Part shown: piece by piece, positions 33,634-45,882 of the stretch | How the letters are laid out: the number at the start of each line of letters is the position of its first letter | Position numbering within the stretch: the first letter of the stretch is position 1 | Source: Magnolia sinica | Lineage: Eukaryota; Streptophyta; Magnoliopsida; Magnoliales; Magnoliaceae | Direction of reading: 5' to 3' | Length of the DNA stretch: 64,000 bases | NCBI RefSeq assembly: GCF_029962835.1 | Contig: NC_080575.1 | Location: forward strand, 64,397,493 to 64,461,492 | The notes under the pieces: model-generated | Seen by the model: only the letters and a program-made list of their open reading frames with translations | What the model was told of the DNA's origin: nothing | Databases searched by the model: none | Translations under genes and position numbers: made by a program

Positions 33634-35256
33634 TGTCTGCCTTATCAGATAATCATGCCCGTGTACTTTATTACATCATGCTACATGTCCATATGCATCA
33701 TTTGTACGCCTGTTGTGAGGAATGGTTGATCATAGCATTACCATTGGGCTAAGTTATTTAGGGGACTCCTTAAGAGACGGAGTTACCCCACATGATCGCA
33801 TGGTATGTGCAGGTTTGATGCATGACTGGATGGTATGACTCATGCATCTCGCATTTGTGTGACATGATCACTTGACACTCTAGCGACATCAGGGCTATGG
33901 CATCCACACGTTCATCTTGGATGGGTAGATGAGATACTAGAAATATTTGGTTCTAGCACTGTGGGCACATAAGATGTCTTTGGGTGAGTCCCAGAATCTT
34001 CTTGGTATCAGAGGATACTCCAATGTCAAGATCGAGTGAATACATAAGCGTCAGAGTACCGAATACCAGTAGGCGGCGTCTCTCACTATGTCGTGGTCGA
34101 TTGGGAGGGGTGTGGTCTTATTCGTCCTAGTGAGGGGACTGTAAGTTAGGTTGAGTATGACCAGCTAGTAAATGGGTCCGTTATCGACGAGCCGGGTAGC
34201 TATTGACAGATTACTAGTTAGGCGAATAGTGAGATCTTTTCCACTCGTTGGTTGTGCGGCTAGGGAGGCAGCAACTATTATGGAGTGTACAAGACCTGGT
34301 GATATCCCAGAGATGAGCCATACTGACATGTGGACATACTGAGTAAGATTACGTACTCACCATTTAACTCTTTCATTCATTCATTCACTATCCACTCAGG
34401 CTAATGGTGCGTAACTAGATCATTACGTGCACCTTTGCAATGATCATGATTTCGGTTGAGTACGCGACTAACCTGAGATCAGGAGTTTATCACATTGAGT
34501 CTAGCTATCCAAATTTAGGTATGAGATTTGTTTGGATAGAAGTCCTTTGTGATGAACCCCATAGCTTGCGATACCACGTGCTATCATCCCGATTACACAC
34601 TCCAGCTTTATCATTTGCTTTGCATTTGTATATCGCATTACACCCTTAGCTTATGACATTGGGTTTACGATGTAACTACACTATATGGCTTAGATATGAC
34701 ATTTAACTTACTATATCTCCACATTACGTGGTCGATTTGTATTGCTTTCTCAGTATATGATATTTCATTATTATGTCTTCGCATCGCATAACTTGGATAA
34801 GGTTGATGGTATTTATGGACTTGCCAGTATTTCTGCTTACTCTGATATTTATATGCTTGACACATGTATTGCACACACATACACCATCCTCTAAGCTTCT
34901 TGTAAGCTTATGAACGACCATTGTGTGCAGGTGTCATTAGGTTGCAGTAACATTGAGGCAGGAGCGTGGAGGCCGAGCTTTGTGGAGATTTTATTATATT
35001 CATGTATTTCCTTTCAGCATTGTAATTAACTGTTTATATTAGTGGATATGTGATTATGATGTTTCTCTTGTGATTTGGGTACATTTGTCGTTTTGCTCAT
35101 TAAAAAATGGAACTGAAAATTCTCCTTGTAGGATCCCAGGATCAGAATATAGCGTATGGGCGTTGGGAGCTGAGATGGGGTACTACGGAGGCTGTCGGTG
35201 CCATATTCAGCGATTAAAAATTTTGTGAGCCTAGTTTCCGAGTTTAGGACGTGACA
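33634..35256 (+). mobile_element. Giant gypsy-type LTR family 2, right part of the split LTR (copy D)
   Basis: The sequence from 'catgctacatgtccatatgc' to the end 'ttaggacgtgaca' is collinear with 20.70-22.50 kb of copy A and 31.98-33.63 kb of copy C. Landmarks include 'gactcc..a.gacggagtta', 'cattcattcattca.tatccactcagg' and 'ggatcccaggatc'. It supplies the tail missing from copy B. It is non-coding, and its last base abuts a minus-strand gypsy LTR relic. Confidence 0.75.
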
Positions 35257-36022
35257 GAAATATCCTTGACTTATGACCTGAGTTTTGTTATGATCTTACA
35301 ATAAAAAAAAGCCACAACTTTGTGGAAAAGCAGAAGTTCTATTTCACTTAAGTTTTCAGATTTCAACTTAGGGAATTCGCGTGTTTTAAGCACTTGGCTT
35401 CTAACCCAAGTCGTGTAGTTCTGGGTACTATCTTAATTTGCCACACGCGATGGACGCTAAGCCTAGTGAGACGGATATTATTATATAGTTTCAGAACTAG
35501 TGGGCCACTAACGAGCAGCTTGAAGTTTATTTGGGTAATTGGGGCATTTTTCAAATGAATTGGGTAAGGAGATTTCTTAGGCGCAGTTGTTAGGGTTTGG
35601 ATTAACTAAGTTCATAGTGTAGCCTGTTTGAAATTAGCGAAAATGGTGATTCAGTCATGATCACTCTAAACCGTTGGTTCTTAGGATAAATGAGTAAATA
35701 GGTTAACTTGGTCCATTAGTTAAGATTTTGGCCATAGCTGGTTCGGCTTTGGGTAGATCTTTAATTTAGTTATTTGGGCCTTAGATGAACAATTGACGAG
35801 GCTAGACATTAGGTTTAAGTGATCAGGTCAATTTATTGGCTTCATACGGCTGGTTAATCAAATTTGTGCGGTTCTTTACTAGTATCACATATGTATAGGC
35901 TCACCTCGAGCGTGAAGGGTCAGTAAGTGACGAGGTGGGATAGTTATATATATATATATATATTTATATATAATTTTAAGGATTTTTAGTAATCCAAAAT
36001 AGCGAAAATTCAGGATGTTACA
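35257..36022 (-). mobile_element. 3' LTR (start part) of an old minus-strand gypsy element
   Basis: On the minus strand it begins TGTAACATCCTGAATTTTC and is preceded by a purine tract. It is collinear with 54347-54993 ('ttgac..atg.c..gagttt...cacttggcttct...gggccactaacgag'), the matching part of the other LTR of the same element. It is cut at 35256 by the giant LTR. Confidence 0.65.
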
Positions 36023-36035
36023 ATCTACCCCCTTT
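36023..36035 (-). other. Polypurine tract of the minus-strand gypsy element
   Basis: On the minus strand AAAGGGGGTAGAT stands directly before the LTR start TGTAAC, after 'gggatgaaattattttt'. This is the usual end of a gypsy internal region (gggacgaaatt...ggggggagaatgtaac). Confidence 0.6.
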
Positions 36036-38940
36036 AAAAATAATTTCATCCCTGAAATTACCTAATGTAAATAGGTAAAGATATTCTAATTTTCGTATGC
36101 CTAAGTTTTATTGATTTCACGTTCATATGCATGTAGGGTGCAACTAAATATGTTAGTCTTGATTATTTTAGTAAACCCCCCTTAAAAACTTTTTCACCCT
36201 GACGGTTTACTACAATTTTTCAAAAGATTTAGATTCATGACGACGATTCCCCTCTATATAAAGTACGTCGTCCCCTCTATATAGAGTAAAAATTATGTTT
36301 TCAATGTTTGGCCAACACGAAGAGACGGTTGTATTGGGCTTGAACCCGATATGTCGATCGTCTACCTGACCAAGGTAGAAGGCTCGTTATATCCATTCCT
36401 AGTCCTGGTAGATCCTAGTCTTCTACTCGGTCAAAGCATTAAGTTCGTTGGTAGTCACCTAGGATTGAGAATTAGGTTAAGCCGCGAATACTTCGTAAGT
36501 GTATGGTACCGTAATTCTGTGGTCCGATCAAACTAAATGTTTACGGAATATCACACATCATTGAAAAGTTCAAATCTCCTATTTATAAGGTTGTCCTTTG
36601 GGTCTTGGTTAAAGAGAGTTCTCATTTTAATTTTTGTCCAAATTAGGGATTAATAAATTTCTTAATATGCTTATGGTCAAAGATCATCCTAAAAAGGTTT
36701 TTAATGGCATAAAATTTTATATGTATATTGTCATTTCAATCTTATGGGTAATGAGTTATGAGCAAACTGCACTTCAGTTTTATCAATTTTAAGAGGGAAT
36801 GAATAATTGAAAGTTCTAAGGTATTCTTGAGGTTTGGAGTGCTAATAACGTTAATAAGGACGCAAAAAAGGAAAGATGAAGAATATCATCTTCTCAATGT
36901 TGTTTGAACCTTAAGTCCATAAGAGAATAAGAAAACTCAAAATATTTTACTGTGGTCCACCTCTAATATGAGCTTATAGAGTATTAAACAATGAAACCCA
37001 ATCCTACTCAAGGGTCCCAATTTAATTGCACTAAAAACAACTTAAACTAAAAAAAATTATAATTAAATTTGATCACGGAATGATTCCTAGTATGATTATA
37101 AATAATTCCTAAATAGACATCATATACTAAACTTTAATATGAAAAGATATGACTAGTCTATTGGCAACTCGAAGTTACAGAAATTTTAGGTTTCAACCCT
37201 TCTATTATTTGTAACATATTTGTCACTTTTAGTTACTAAATTATTTTTATAATTTTTCTAGTAATCCATTATTAAAATTACTTTTATTTCATAAATTTTT
37301 TTTTTCATTTGAAGTTCCATAAAAATTATAAAAATTCAGGAAGTACTAGTTGTCCAAAACCAATGATTTTCTATTTGTTTGTAAAATACCTCTACTGCTT
37401 GCAGCATTTTTCATACTTATAGTAACTAAATTATTTTCTAAATTTTTATACTAATTTATCAGTAAGTTTAATCTCACCTTAGAAAATTTTATCTCATTTT
37501 GAATTGTATATAAATTATTAAATTTCTAGAAGTGACAATTGTCTAAAACTAACAATTTTCGTCTGATTGCAAAAAGTCTCTATTTCTTATAACGTTTCTT
37601 ATACTTTTAGTAACTAAATTATTTTTAAAAATTTTATTATATTTTATCATTAAGTTTAAATCTATTCCATAAATTTTATCTCATTTGGAGTTGTACATAA
37701 ATTATTAAAATTCTAGAAGTAATAACTATTTGAAACTAAGGATGTTTAGATAGTTGTCTAATCATCCTGAATTTAATTATATTATAATTTTTATTTTATT
37801 TTATTTATTTATTTTTATATGAAACAAGACTTATCAAGCTTCAATTTAACTTTTGAATTACCTAAATCAAAATTATATTGAAGGAGATATGAATTTTTGA
37901 AGTTTGCCCAAAATTTGGATTTTTCAAAAAAAAATCGACGGTGACCCCACCAACCCTTGTGGTAGTCGGCGGTGGCCCTGCCACCCTCTGTGGTGTCCGG
38001 CAGTGGTGTGCCATTTTGGCGGTGGATCCACCACTCTTTGTTGGAAAACGACGTATCTCGCAAAATAGAATGTGTTATTCGATGTGCCATATATGATTTT
38101 GGGGTAGGAGGAGCCACTTTAGCCAAAAAACTAGGTTATTTTTTGAGATTCCATTAGTTCAATGGTATGAAATCTATTTTATTTACATTTTTACTATTTA
38201 TAATAACTTTTAGTTTAATTATAACTCTTCATCCTTTGAACTTTAGGAGTTGTGTATAATATGAAAAGGACTTATAAAAATTAGAAGAATAAAGTAGTGA
38301 AATGTGAGAAGTTGGTAGCCTTGAGGAAGATGGGTTTAGGGAATAAAGGATTTTGATCATCCCACGTCTAAGATCAATTGGAATTAATCGATTGGAGTCA
38401 GCGATGGCCCATTTGGGCTTAGGGGTACTGGTTCGCAGCGAACCTAAGTTTTTCTCACTCCATACATCCCCTTCTTTTCCAATCCAACTCCTTTTTGCCC
38501 GTTCCATGATCGGGGTGGGTGAGAAAAAGGCCCAATCGGAAGTGAAGATGATCTAGACCGTCAGAACTTAAAATTGATGTATCTCGCAAACCGAAATGAA
38601 TCATCGGGCGTACCATACATGATTTTGGAGTAGGGTAAGTTATTTTAGTCACCCAGCCCTACTACATTGGGTTACGTAAACCAAATTTTGTGAGTTTTTG
38701 CCTGATTGCGGCATAAACACAATTGATTGCTCCAAGACCCAGCCTCTACTATTATCATGGCTACTCTCTCTTCATTTAAGTCCCTTCTAAGTTCAAATTT
38801 CTAAACTAAGACTCAAATACTCGAGATGACTGCGGGTTCGGCCCTAGAGTTTAACGTTGCTATGTTTTAACGCTCCCATCCACATCAGCGAATGCATTAT
38901 ATCGATTCCACAGTCCATGGCCCAGTTTAATCCCAAACCA
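36036..38940 (-). other. Internal region of the minus-strand gypsy relic, no coding domains
   Basis: The stretch between the polypurine tract and the primer site is AT-rich. It contains no recognisable gag or pol, three tandem copies of a roughly 189-bp unit (37150-37740) and two copies of a 'gatgtatctcgcaaa...tacatgattttgg' segment at about 38050-38125 and 38576-38650. The element is non-autonomous or has lost its coding region. Confidence 0.5.
37150..37740. repeat. Three tandem copies of a roughly 189-bp AT-rich unit
   Basis: The marker 'agtaactaaattattttt' recurs at 37231, 37421 and 37609. It is accompanied each time by 'tttatctcatttgRagttgtaYataaattattaaa' and 'attctagaagt'-like words. 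Confidence 0.8.
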
Positions 38941-38955
38941 TGTTTTGATACAACC
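38941..38955 (-). other. Decayed primer-binding site (tRNA-Met type)
   Basis: On the minus strand, directly after the LTR end CGTTACA, the sequence is GGTTGTATCAAAACA. It is close to TTGGTATCAGAGCA, the usual plant gypsy primer site, and fixes the element as minus-strand. Confidence 0.55.
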
Positions 38956-41484
38956 TGTAACGCCTCGAATTTCGGGGGCTGAGTAGATACTTGACTCTCG
39001 ACGTCCCGGGTGCCACTATGCTTTGTAGAAGCAGAATATTATAATCCGTTTCACTTGGAATTTGAGCAGTTCATGGAATTAAAATAAACTATGAGATGTA
39101 CCCTGGAATAAACATAAATTTGCATGTAATTAAATCAGTTAACAAGTAAAATATGTCTATCTAGAGTACAAGACTACAGCTGAAGAAAGTTTACATTTCA
39201 AAATATATATATATATATATATATATAAATGTGTAAAAATATACAAAATTAACCCTACCCTATAACCCCATCGCTAGCCCTAGGGTAAGTACAGTATCCC
39301 ACCCAGGAGCTGGCAATAGGAGAGCTCCTCCTCCGAGTTTATGAACGCTTCATCCAGTGCGTCAGATTCCTAGTACTTGCATCTATCAAAATGTCTGCTT
39401 AGTGTTTTAAAATACCATCCTAGTGTCGGAGTGAGTGATCAACTCAGTGGGTTCCATTAACAATATGTTACACATGTTATCAATTCCACATGCACAATTA
39501 ATGAAAAGCATCCAACACACAGTTCCTAACTACTCTTATTAATGCGGATGCATGTTATTATGATATAATGTATGCCCTCACCATCCAACACTCCCTCAAG
39601 TGACACCATCTTACGTTCGCAATGCCTAACACTCCCTCATAAGGCGACCTCGACTGCCGAGTCACAAACCTAACTAATGCAATGCTATGAATATTCATGT
39701 TAGCCAAGTATTTAATTAAGTCCATTCATCCAGCAAGATTGAGGAAGCTGAAACACCTCAATTTAATCAATGGCCTTATTCAGATCACTTGGTCTAGGGC
39801 AGCCGTAGTGGCTCTGAGCCTACAATCCATGATCTAAATTTAGGTATCATCCATCTGTCTCACAAATTAATAAATGCAAAGGTAAGGCATGATACCTAAA
39901 GGTATTAGGATCAACTCGATATGGGTTGTCACTCAAACACCGAGTATGACCACTCAGTTCTAAGGTGTAGGCTTGTCACATAACTAAATTACCATAGGAA
40001 AGGGCTCGTCACCCAATCCCATTCATGCCCGGGTCGTTCGAATGGTACTCTGACATAGAACTATTGGGCGGGTAATTTGACGGGGGCTGTTCGAACAAGG
40101 ACCTGTTACCTCCTATGCTCGCTGATCAATACGGGAAGGCTCGTCACCCCATCGTAGGCCGACAGCACGGACACAGTGTCCCATTTCACCATGCCCGACT
40201 CCCGACACTTGGCTCCTCACTGGTAACTACGGGGAGGCTCATTACCCCAGCGTAAGCCAATAACTCGGACATGCTATCCCATTCCACCATACCTGGCTCA
40301 TGAGTCTTATTGGGATCGAATCACTAATGGCTATCAGTAGGCCTCTTAAAGGTATGGGGTGCTTTAGATTTAGGCAGACGTGACTATACATGGTTAACAC
40401 ACATGGTTGGACAGCTAGTGAGCCAATTTGCCCCATTCAGGCGAGTTATGGAATAAACGACATTGGGAGCGAGCATCCCATGTAGTCCAACTACTTCCAG
40501 CTATCCATGCTTGACCTAAATGGGTCAGATTGGCCGTCTACAGCCCTACTGATGGGGCTGCCGCTACGGGCTTCAGTGTTTGTAGGCCAACCCAATAAAG
40601 GGGATTTAAATGTACCTAACAATATAAAGAGGATCGTGAATTTCTTCTAAATGTAGAAAATTCAGGCATGCCTATATATAAGGTTTAACTACTTAATATC
40701 ATAAGAAATTCATGAACTATTTCTAATTGCAGAAATTTCAGGCATGTATGTAAATAAGTTTCAAATTACTTATTATTATAATAAGATCATGTACTACTCT
40801 TAATTTATAGAAAATTCACGCATGCATGCAAATAGTCCATAAGTATTTGACTCAATTTAATTGCATAGGAGACATGCGGTACAATTTCCCCAAATTTACT
40901 TCAGACTTGGGGGTGAACCATATTGAATTTCACATAACGAGAAGGGTAACATGGAAAAAGGGCAACATCGTAATGATTTAGTCTAAGTTGACATGGAATT
41001 AAGTAACTCTCACTCTAAACATATTTAGGAATATTTATAACGAATTATCTACTAATGAATTCCTTGTAAATCAACATGCAATGTAAATTTCGCACACATA
41101 ATCATTAATTATATCCTAGGTTCGATAATTGGTCACCTAAGACTAATGGTCCGCACCTAGGTATGGTTCGACGGCTTGCAGAGCCGCTTCCAATGTGCTG
41201 GTCCCACGAATTTGTATGTCAAAGCCCTGTGCCAATAGGATTTGCATGTTGACACATGGAAGTGTCCTAATGCACCAAAAACTAAAAGAGGGTTGGAAGG
41301 ATACCTTCTAATCGCTGGTGAGCTACTCCCACGGTGGTATGTTTGTAAGCTTCGATTTGGGATTGATGTAAGGGAGGGAGATTCCCTAATTTTCAGCCTC
41401 TTAGAGCACTTCCTCACACTCTACTCCCTCTCTACTCTCTCCTTTCTCTCCCCACTTGCAGGAAAATTTGTATGGAAGTGTGGG
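38956..41484 (-). mobile_element. 5' LTR of the minus-strand gypsy element, part 1
   Basis: On + it starts TGTAACGCCTCGAATTTCGG, the inverse of the family 1 LTR end. The middle (39.9-40.3 kb) mirrors 13.2-13.5 kb of the 11,089 LTR with 'tcgtcacccca.cgtaggcc' and 'gtgtcccat..caccatgcc' words. It is interrupted at 41484 by the Tat element and resumes at 54065. An (AT)n run is present at 39201-39224. It has no genes. Confidence 0.65.
41480..41484. repeat. Target-site duplication GTGGG, left copy
   Basis: GTGGG precedes TGTTGAGGC and is repeated at 54060-54064 after the other LTR. Confidence 0.85.
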
Positions 41485-42275
41485 TGTTGAGGCATAAAAA
41501 TGATGAAAAAGGGATTGAAGCAAAAGAAGATTTAAAAGTGGAAAGAAAATAGAAAAAGAAGAAGGAGAAGTGTCTTTGAGGTTGTTTGCGTGGGTCCGCA
41601 CAAACGATATTGATTGTGAGGGTCCGCGTAACTCAAAAATTAGTTGCGCGAGTTCGTACAACTGATTTCAGGAAGAAGTCTCCATGAATGGTTAAGACTG
41701 ATGAAAGGTGGGTCCCACGGTGCCAAGTTTGAAGTTCCACACATGCGAGGGCATATAAGTACCTCCTCCCCCCTTCATTTGTACGGATTGAAGATTTTGG
41801 AGAAGAAGCAGAGCAAGGAGGAAGAGTGAAGGTAGGAGAGAGGAAGTTTCGATGGTTTGCATGGACCCGCGTAAACCATATCAGTTGCGCGGGCCCGTGC
41901 AACCAGAGTATTTTGCAGTCTGTGAAGTTAAAGAGATGGTATGCTGCTGGAATGACCAAGTCTCCATATTTCTTCTATCCAAGATTCAAGAGGAGAAATC
42001 AGTAGAAGAAATCTATGTCATATCCCTCTTAAAGAGATGATCAAATCGCGAGTCGAAGTGCTGCCGGATTTGATATCTGACTTGGATATTTGAACTTTGT
42101 CAATTGTCAATTGCTACATTCTAAATAATTTATCTTAGAATCAAGGGATGTTTGAGGATGTAAATGAACCTAGTATTAATGAAATATGATGATTGTCCTA
42201 AATACTCTTTTTTTAAATATATATTTAAATAAGATAATATCCCAAATTGAATGCATTTGTTTCTTGTTCGAAATA
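41485..42275 (+). mobile_element. 5' LTR of the Tat element
   Basis: It runs from TGTTGAGGCATAAAAATG to 'cttgttcgaaata' (a decayed ...CGAAACA). It shares its whole length with 53273-54059. The TATA region reads 'gcatataagtacc' at 41751, where the other LTR has an intact TATAAATA. Confidence 0.85.
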
Positions 42276-42278
42276 AAA

Positions 42279-42296
42279 TGGCGACTCTGCTGGGGA
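42279..42296 (+). other. Primer-binding site of the Tat element
   Basis: TGGCGACTCTGCTGGGGA follows the LTR end after 3 bp. This is the primer-site motif I associate with Ogre/Tat elements. It is complementary to a tRNA 3' end, but I do not assign which tRNA. Confidence 0.65.
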
Positions 42297-42624
42297 ATTT
42301 TATCTTATTTAACATTAACACTGAGACAATCATAAGAACTTTCATCATAGTTTGGCGTCTTTCTGATGTCAAAATGGAGACTCTCAATGGAAACATCCTC
42401 CCCTTTATCTCTAAGATAAATTATTCAATTCTTCGAATAGTAATTATAGTTATATTTTATGATTGAAGGTTTTTAAATCCAACTATAAATTACAACCAAT
42501 GACAATTTTTGCAAGGAAAGTGAGCTTCCATTTCACTCCGACCGGATTCGTGATAGAGTACACGCCAAATCAACCACTGGTGTACATGACTCGACTTCCT
42601 ACAAGCAAAAACAACCTGACTTGA

Positions 42625-44340
42625 GTGACAATCGGGGTTGTATCTACGTCATCTCAATCGCTAGAGGGAGATAAGGGCTGGACTGTTGTAATGTCTCGTA
42701 GGATGAGAGCACGAAATATAAGAGGCCTTAGAACGAATCCACCTTCGTTAAGAGTTAAAGGGCCGATAACGCGTAATGCAGCTAGAAGGAATCCTGAACT
42801 CACTCCTCCTGCGATATATCCCGAGCGAGTACTCCCGCAGCTAATATCGCTCAACTTCCCGGCTTTGGTCACCCCAAGGGTTAGATAGACGAGAGAGTAG
42901 AAAGGTAAGGCATTATTAACAAGTTCACTAATGTCCGTATCGCCCCAATCGATCAATGGCGCCGAAAGTATGCAGAAGTTGAATGAAACTCCATCCTCTC
43001 CTCTCTTCGTAAGCCCTATTACATCAACATATTCCTATCCCACTCCAACTACAACTTCGTCAAAGAGTGGAGAAGCTACAGTACACATTGGTGGGACAAA
43101 TTAGGACAGTATGCCGACTACAGAGGATCGCATAAGTGATATGGCAGAAGCACAAAGAGTGTTAATGGAAGAGTGCAAGAACCTCAGAGAGGCCTTAGCG
43201 ACCCTTACACATAATGTAGCCCAGATAGCCGCCCCTCCAAAGATGGGCACAATGAGTGGATAAGAAAACTAGCCTGAAGGCTTTCAACCGCAGGGGGCAG
43301 GATCATTGGAGTTTGTCCCAGCAGCAAGAACTATGACACAAGACTAGGTGAGACAAGTTGTCGAAGAAGCTGTCAGAGTGGAGAGAGCGTGAAAATAATG
43401 GCCATTTCAGATATCGAACACTGTATCCAAGACAGGTAGAAGATATCCCGTTTCTAGCCAACTTCAAACATCTAGATTTTTAGAAGTTTAATGGGGAAGG
43501 ATCACCAGAAGAACACTTGATGCCCTTCATTACTAGTTTAGAAAATTTTTCTATGATACCGCAGTATTGCTTACGATTGTTCGGGTCATCACTGACAAAC
43601 AAATCATTCTAATGGTATTCCAGCTTGGCCCCAGGGTCGATACGTACTTGGGAACAAATGTAAGATACCTTTATGTCAAACTTCTTTTCTTCAGAACGAG
43701 ATATTAGTATTACAGAATTGGCTTCCGTGTAGCAGAGAAGAGTTCATAAATAGATGGACGACATTGGGAGCCTCATGTAAGCAGTTGCTAGAAGAAAATG
43801 AACAGGTCAACATGTGTCTGAACTCTATGGAGACGGGAATCACGTTTGGACTCACTAGCGCCGATATCAGAACCTTCTATGACCTAGCCACTAAGGCCCA
43901 TGCTTTAGAATTGATGACTCAGAAGATGCCAGCGTTTCACTATAAGACAGCTAGAAGGGCGCCCAACAGGATGGTCATAAATGCTATTGATAGTGAAAAG
44001 AGAAGCAAAGATACAAGATACTCGAGGGATAGGAGACTGGAATGGAAGGAAGAATCAAGTCAACCAAGAAATAGATACAATGGAAAAGGCCTAGGATGCT
44101 TAATTCTCACGAGGGGTTCGCGTTCGATAGGGAAGATGTTGTTCCTATGATGATGCAACTGCTAAAGGGTAGAATTGCCAGAACCCCAATGCCTTGAAGA
44201 TGTGACAAAAACCAAAGAGAGATTTTTACCATTATCATCGCTTGGTGGGACATCCGACAGAGAATTGTTATACATTGAAATGTATAACACAACGAATGAT
44301 AGATAGAGGTGAAATAATAATTGGAAAAGAAAAGGAGAGG
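42625..44340 (+). pseudogene. Gag polyprotein of the Tat element, degenerate
   Basis: The first part (42625-43260) is Arg- and Pro-rich and then carries MPTTEDRISDMAEAQRVLME (43111). The capsid-like part is spread over two frames (FNGEGSPEEHLMPFI; then the open stretch 43764-44150 with RRAPNRMVINAIDSEK). A zinc-knuckle-like piece near 44170-44330 (GHPTENCYTLKC after a frameshift) follows. Stops at former Gln/Trp codons and at least two frameshifts break it. Gag would package the element RNA. Domain borders are approximate and the N-terminal start is uncertain. Confidence 0.6.
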
Positions 44341-44345
44341 GTACA

Positions 44346-45404
44346 ATGGCGATGGTGAATATGCTCACGATTAGAGAAAAGGGCCGAGAAATGAAGGAGA
44401 AAGAGGACCGTAAGACGACAAACAAGGTAGTAGTGATTAAGTTGAGATCGGGAAAGAAGATAACAAGCCCTGTAAAGCAGAAAGCAGGGATTATAAGAAA
44501 AGTCGTTGAAAGACAGAGTGATGATGATGAGAAAGAAAAGAAGAGTGAGACGGTCAAAGTGACTTATGATGTAGTAAGTCATTTTAAGGGCATACCGACT
44601 TGGTTAAGCGTCTATGATGCCCTTAAGTTATCAGAGAAATTTCGGCAGAGCTTGGTCCAAGCATTGTCCAATCATGATGTTAGAGAAACCTTGCTGGCAG
44701 AAAGTGAACGCGAGGAACACGATGAGCAAGAAAACTGCCTACCGATCATTTTCTTTTCCGACGATGATTTGATCTGCGAGGAAGAGCATAACAGGCCGCT
44801 AATGATAGAAAGCCATATTCGTGGGAAGAAGGTTAAATGGATTATGATAGATAATGGGTCAGTAGTCAACCTCTTACTACTCTCAATGTTAAGTAAACTC
44901 GGCTATCGTCGTTCAGATCTACGCCCTAGTGGAATGATGATACTGGGCTTCAATCAAGATGGGCAACGTGCACTTGGCAAAATTACAGTAACGCTGGAGA
45001 TAGGAGAGCTGACCAATGATGTTGTGTGTCATGTTATAAACGTGGTGACAACATACAATCTTCTCCTAGGAAGGCCATGGATACATCAGTACAACATTGT
45101 ACCCTCTACTTTGCATCAATGCTTCAAATACTGTAAAGATGGAATACAGTATAAAGTAATGGTCGATGCGAAGCCATATATAGAGGCCGAGTCCTTTGCG
45201 GACACCGGTTATTATAAAGGGTTCACTAAAGAAGAAAGAAAGAATGATGAAAGCGAAGTCCTGAAGGACATCGAGGTAAAAGTGATAAAAGAAGAAACAG
45301 GAAAGGCAGAATCATTCAGGACTGTAGATGCAAAGAAGAAATATTATTTTGTACCGAAACATCTGAGACAACTGGGACAACTGCCACTGACCCTATTATC
45401 ATAG
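44346..45404 (+). CDS. Gag-protease region with retropepsin-like domain (352 codons, open)
   Basis: One uninterrupted frame. The first 150 residues are Lys/Glu-rich linker. Residues from about 150 form a retropepsin-like domain: RPLMIESHIRGKKVKWIMID, with D169-N-G-S (family D-T/S-G), then LGYRRSDLRPSGMMILGF, and LLGRPWIHQYNIVPSTLHQC, which is diagnostic for Tat-type protease. The catalytic triad has Asn for Thr/Ser, so activity is doubtful. The frame is +1 different from pol, which starts about 480 bp later. It is the longest intact frame in the element, but the polyprotein as a whole is broken. Confidence 0.75.
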   Translation: MAMVNMLTIREKGREMKEKEDRKTTNKVVVIKLRSGKKITSPVKQKAGIIRKVVERQSDDDEKEKKSETVKVTYDVVSHFKGIPTWLSVYDALKLSEKFRQSLVQALSNHDVRETLLAESEREEHDEQENCLPIIFFSDDDLICEEEHNRPLMIESHIRGKKVKWIMIDNGSVVNLLLLSMLSKLGYRRSDLRPSGMMILGFNQDGQRALGKITVTLEIGELTNDVVCHVINVVTTYNLLLGRPWIHQYNIVPSTLHQCFKYCKDGIQYKVMVDAKPYIEAESFADTGYYKGFTKEERKNDESEVLKDIEVKVIKEETGKAESFRTVDAKKKYYFVPKHLRQLGQLPLTLLS

Positions 45405-45882
45405 GAACAGTTAAAAATTTTGTAGTCTAATTATATAGTGCCATTGCCATATGTTGAAAGAAATAAGCCATTTTCGGCCGCTCAATGAATATTTCAGGTC
45501 AAAGCTAGCGCAAAACACCCGGAACCAATAGAATTTTACGCCTCAGTGGAAGCGAAGGCAGGAGAAGAGACCAAGAATAATGTGTACTGCGGTAGGCTGA
45601 CATTGCAAGATCTCAAAAAAATATAGCCTGACAAGCAAGAAAATCATGAGAAACATGGGTTTTGATTATGAAGAACCCACCGGCTTGAATCATGGGAAAG
45701 GAATTCAAATTCCTATTGGGGTTGGTCAGGAAAAGAGAAGAAAATTTTAAGGATTGGGGGCAGAGTCATCAGTGAACATGGTAACAATCGAGCAGTTATC
45801 GAAAGAGGATCCTAAAACAGTCAAGCATCCTAAAATGGCTCCAAAGCAAATGGAAGATGGGGGGTAGCCGACAATAGACAGT

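Noticed and set aside
36300..36400. tRNA-like T-arm word on the minus strand (GGGTTCAAGCCC) with a possible D-arm
   Set aside because: The acceptor stem and a proper anticodon arm could not be built, and the T-stem has a mismatch.
44162..44582. Minus-strand frames opposite the gag/protease region
   Set aside because: Shadow frames of the + strand coding region, made of Phe/Ser-rich low-complexity sequence.
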